Source of the DNA: Pseudomonadota bacterium
GTDB taxonomy: Bacteria > Pseudomonadota > Gammaproteobacteria > Burkholderiales > Burkholderiaceae_C
Direction of reading: 5' to 3'
NCBI GenBank assembly: GCA_023460715.1
Contig: JAEWPH010000109.1
Location: forward strand, 1 to 28,664
DNA length: 28,664 nt
Shown: positions 27,149 through 28,664 of the stretch, one piece after another
How the letters are laid out: each line of letters begins with the position of its first letter
Position numbering within the stretch: position 1 is the stretch's first letter
Notes under the pieces: generated by a model
Seen by the model: the letters and a program-made list of their open reading frames with translations, nothing else
What the model was told of the DNA's origin: nothing
The model's database searches: none
Position numbers and translations under genes: made by a program

Positions 27149-27250
27149 GGGGCAACCCCCTGAGCGGCTACGCCGCTTCCCCCTTCTCTCGTGCTGCGCA
27201 CGGGAAGGGGGACGACGCCAGTGGCCGGGCGAAGCCCGTTCCACGGCGTC
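27149..27250 (+). repeat. Four-hairpin structured repeat after tas
   Basis: Four consecutive inverted repeats: GGGG/CCCC (27149-27159); AGCGGC/GCCGCT (27163-27177); CCCCCTT/AAGGGGG enclosing CGTGC/GCACG (27179-27211); and a long one, GACGCC-GTGG-CGGGC with GCCCG-CCAC-GGCGTC (27214-27250). It starts 2 bases after the tas stop. It resembles an abundant intergenic element of Acidovorax-type genomes as I remember them; only one copy is present here, so the repeat status rests on memory and on the structure. Confidence 0.55.
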
Positions 27251-27299
27251 TGCTGGCTTGGCCTGCTCCGCGGCCGTTCGACGGGTAGCGCCCTGCGGG

Positions 27300-27361
27300 T
27301 TTGAAGGAAAATCGGCCTCCAGCGCTTATTCTGTAAGCGCAAGCAGCTATCATTTTTGAAA
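27300..27361 (-). repeat. Short interspersed repeat, copy D (best preserved)
   Basis: Minus-strand order: AAAAATGATAGCTG, CTT, then the perfect inverted repeat GCGCTTA (27334-27340) / TAAGCGC (27322-27328) around a 5-base loop, then TGGAGGCC and an AT-rich tail. It ends two bases before the ybaK-type ATG, so it replaces the usual Shine-Dalgarno region of that gene. Confidence 0.8.
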
Positions 27362-27363
27362 TC

Positions 27364-27864
27364 ATGGCCAAGAAAGACAAGACGGCGCATGTGAGCGAGA
27401 CGCCGGCCACGCAGTGGCTGCGGGCGCACCACGTGGCGTTCACCGAGCATCCGTATGAGTATGTGGAGCATGGCGGCACGGCGGAGTCGGCGCGGCAGCT
27501 GGGGCTGGACGAGCATGCGGTGGTCAAGACGCTGGTGATGCAGGACCAGGACGCCAAGCCGCTGATCGTGCTGATGCACGGCGACCGCAAGGTGTCCACC
27601 AAGAATCTGGCGCGGCAGATCGGGGCCAAGTCGGTGGAGCCGTGCAAGCCCGAGGTGGCTAACCGCCACAGCGGCTATCTGGTGGGCGGCACGTCGCCCT
27701 TCGGCACGCGGCGCGACATGCCGGTCTATGTCGAGGAGAGCATCCTGGCGCTGCCGCGCATCGCCATCAACGGCGGGCGGCGCGGTTTTCTGGTCCAGAT
27801 CGATCCGCAGGTGTGCGTGCAGTGGCTCGGTGCGCGGCCGGTGCAGTGCGCGCTGGCAGAATAG
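27364..27864 (+). CDS. ybaK: YbaK/EbsC-family aminoacyl-tRNA deacylase (probable Cys-tRNA(Pro) deacylase)
   Basis: 166 residues (E. coli YbaK 159). Seen: the catalytic Lys55 in AVVKTLVMQ, a HGDRKVSTKNLAR stretch, and the substrate-pocket segment YLVGGTSPFGTRR, which corresponds to GGISPLG of YbaK. Family role: free-standing editing that hydrolyses Cys-tRNA(Pro) made by prolyl-tRNA synthetase. A related INS-like specificity is possible and cannot be excluded. No Shine-Dalgarno is seen, because repeat copy D runs to within two bases of the ATG. It precedes plsY by 89 bp. Confidence 0.9.
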   Translation: MAKKDKTAHVSETPATQWLRAHHVAFTEHPYEYVEHGGTAESARQLGLDEHAVVKTLVMQDQDAKPLIVLMHGDRKVSTKNLARQIGAKSVEPCKPEVANRHSGYLVGGTSPFGTRRDMPVYVEESILALPRIAINGGRRGFLVQIDPQVCVQWLGARPVQCALAE

Positions 27865-27953
27865 GCCGCCTTTGCGCGCGGCGTCCCGCCGCACGCACCT
27901 GCCAGGCTTCCTGCCCGCGCGGGTGACCCGCCTTCACGACAAGAGACAACACC

Positions 27954-28586
27954 TTGACCGCCCTGTATCCCGTCCTCGCCACCCTCGCTGCCTACCTGTT
28001 GGGCTCGCTGTCGTTCGCCGTCATCGTCACCCGCGTGATGGGGCTGAGCGACCCGCGCACCTACGGCAGCAAGAACCCCGGCGCCACCAATGTGCTGCGC
28101 TCGGGCTCCAAGGCCGCGGCCATCATCACGCTGCTGCTGGACGCCGTGAAGGGCTGGCTGCCGGTCGTGCTGGTGCGCTGGTTCGGCGAGCCGTACGGGC
28201 TGGAAGAGGGCACCATGGCCCTGGTGGGCCTGGCCGCCTTCCTGGGCCATCTGTGGCCGGTGTTCTTCCGCTTCGAAGGCGGCAAGGGCGTGGCCACGGC
28301 GCTGGGCGTGCTGTTGGGCATCAGCGGCTGGCTGGGACTGGCCACGCTGCTCACTTGGATCATCGTGGCATTCTTCTTCCGCTATTCGTCGCTGGCCTCG
28401 CTGGCCGCGGCGGTGTTTGCGCCGCTGTACTACGTGCTGTTCGGCGGCGTGGTCTGGACCATGGATGCTCGCGTGGGCGTGGCCATCGCGGTGATGGCAG
28501 GGCTGCTGGCCTGGCGGCACCAGGAGAACATCAAGCGCCTGATGGCCGGCACCGAGTCGCGCCTGGGCGCGCGCAAGAAGGCCTGA
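27954..28586 (+). CDS. plsY: Acyl-phosphate:glycerol-3-phosphate acyltransferase PlsY
   Basis: 210 residues (E. coli YgiH/PlsY 205) from a TTG at 27954 preceded by AAGAGA; no ATG fits before the first membrane helix. Seen: about five membrane segments and the three conserved cytoplasmic motifs: [11 protein letters not shown] then [12 protein letters not shown] (residues 38-49), DAVKGW, and [18 protein letters not shown] (98-115). It acylates glycerol 3-phosphate at position 1 using acyl-phosphate, the first step to phosphatidate, the substrate of the CdsA enzyme encoded earlier in this window. A terminator follows. Confidence 0.97.
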   Translation: MTALYPVLATLAAYLLGSLSFAVIVTRVMGLSDPRTYGSKNPGATNVLRSGSKAAAIITLLLDAVKGWLPVVLVRWFGEPYGLEEGTMALVGLAAFLGHLWPVFFRFEGGKGVATALGVLLGISGWLGLATLLTWIIVAFFFRYSSLASLAAAVFAPLYYVLFGGVVWTMDARVGVAIAVMAGLLAWRHQENIKRLMAGTESRLGARKKA

Positions 28587-28598
28587 CGCGGCCTGGCC

Positions 28599-28640
28599 GG
28601 CGCTGCCGCTCCGCGGAGCCCGGCGCCTTCGTTTTTCTTC
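28599..28640 (+). terminator. Intrinsic terminator after plsY
   Basis: GGCGC (28599-28603) pairs with GCGCC (28623-28627) and encloses the inner palindrome GCTCCGCGGAGC (28608-28619); then TTCGTTTTTCTTCTTT. A GC-rich hairpin followed by a T-rich tract, 13 bases after the plsY stop. Confidence 0.7.
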
Positions 28641-28664
28641 TTTCCGCTTTTCCCCGCTGACGGG

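Noticed and set aside
1..28664. CRISPR arrays, insertion sequences, prophage, toxin-antitoxin or defence genes
   Set aside because: No regularly spaced direct repeats, transposase, integrase or recognisable defence proteins were found; nearly all the genes are conserved housekeeping genes.

Overview
This window is ordinary chromosomal core of a high-GC betaproteobacterium, most likely a member of the Comamonadaceae close to Acidovorax. That rests on the translation/envelope gene order, the style of the proteins, the strong GC3 bias, and two intergenic repeat types that I associate with this family from memory. The repeats were not checked by a search. I see no mobile element, phage, CRISPR array, toxin-antitoxin or defence module.

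Layout. (1) 1-3418, minus strand: an AS-family amidase, a DadA-like D-amino-acid dehydrogenase, and NAD(P)H-hydrate epimerase/dehydratase, which is cut by the window start. (2) 3425-18878, plus strand: the large translation / lipid / outer-membrane block rpsB-tsf-pyrH-frr-uppS-cdsA-dxr-rseP-bamA-skp-lpxD-fabZ-lpxA-lpxB-rnhB, followed by a SpoU-type RNA methyltransferase. It couples ribosome supply (S2, EF-Ts, RRF) and UMP kinase with undecaprenyl-PP, CDP-diacylglycerol and MEP-pathway enzymes. It then continues with outer-membrane protein assembly (RseP, BamA, Skp) and lipid A synthesis (LpxD, FabZ, LpxA, LpxB). (3) 18898-24831, minus strand: prfB (with its programmed +1 frameshift), pepN, fbp and tRNA-Thr(CGU) run in one direction with small gaps and end in a strong terminator. 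Downstream of that lies a separately promoted exported protein of unknown function. (4) 25009-28640: an alpha/beta hydrolase diverges from a Tas-type aldo/keto reductase. A YbaK-type aminoacyl-tRNA deacylase and the acyltransferase PlsY follow, ending in a terminator. No gene-free stretch exceeds 300 bases; the longest (27148-27363, 216 bp) is almost wholly repeat DNA.

Points worth a second look. A short repeat with fixed internal spacing occurs five times. One copy lies in frame inside pepN with codon use unlike its surroundings; another supplies the stop codon of the amidase; a third abuts the ybaK start codon. The rpsB leader holds long perfect helices suitable for autoregulation. A good promoter for tRNA-Thr is embedded in the last codons of fbp. 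LpxA carries Phe at the acyl-chain ruler position, which predicts a short 3-hydroxyacyl chain on lipid A. A four-hairpin repeat follows the aldo/keto reductase gene.
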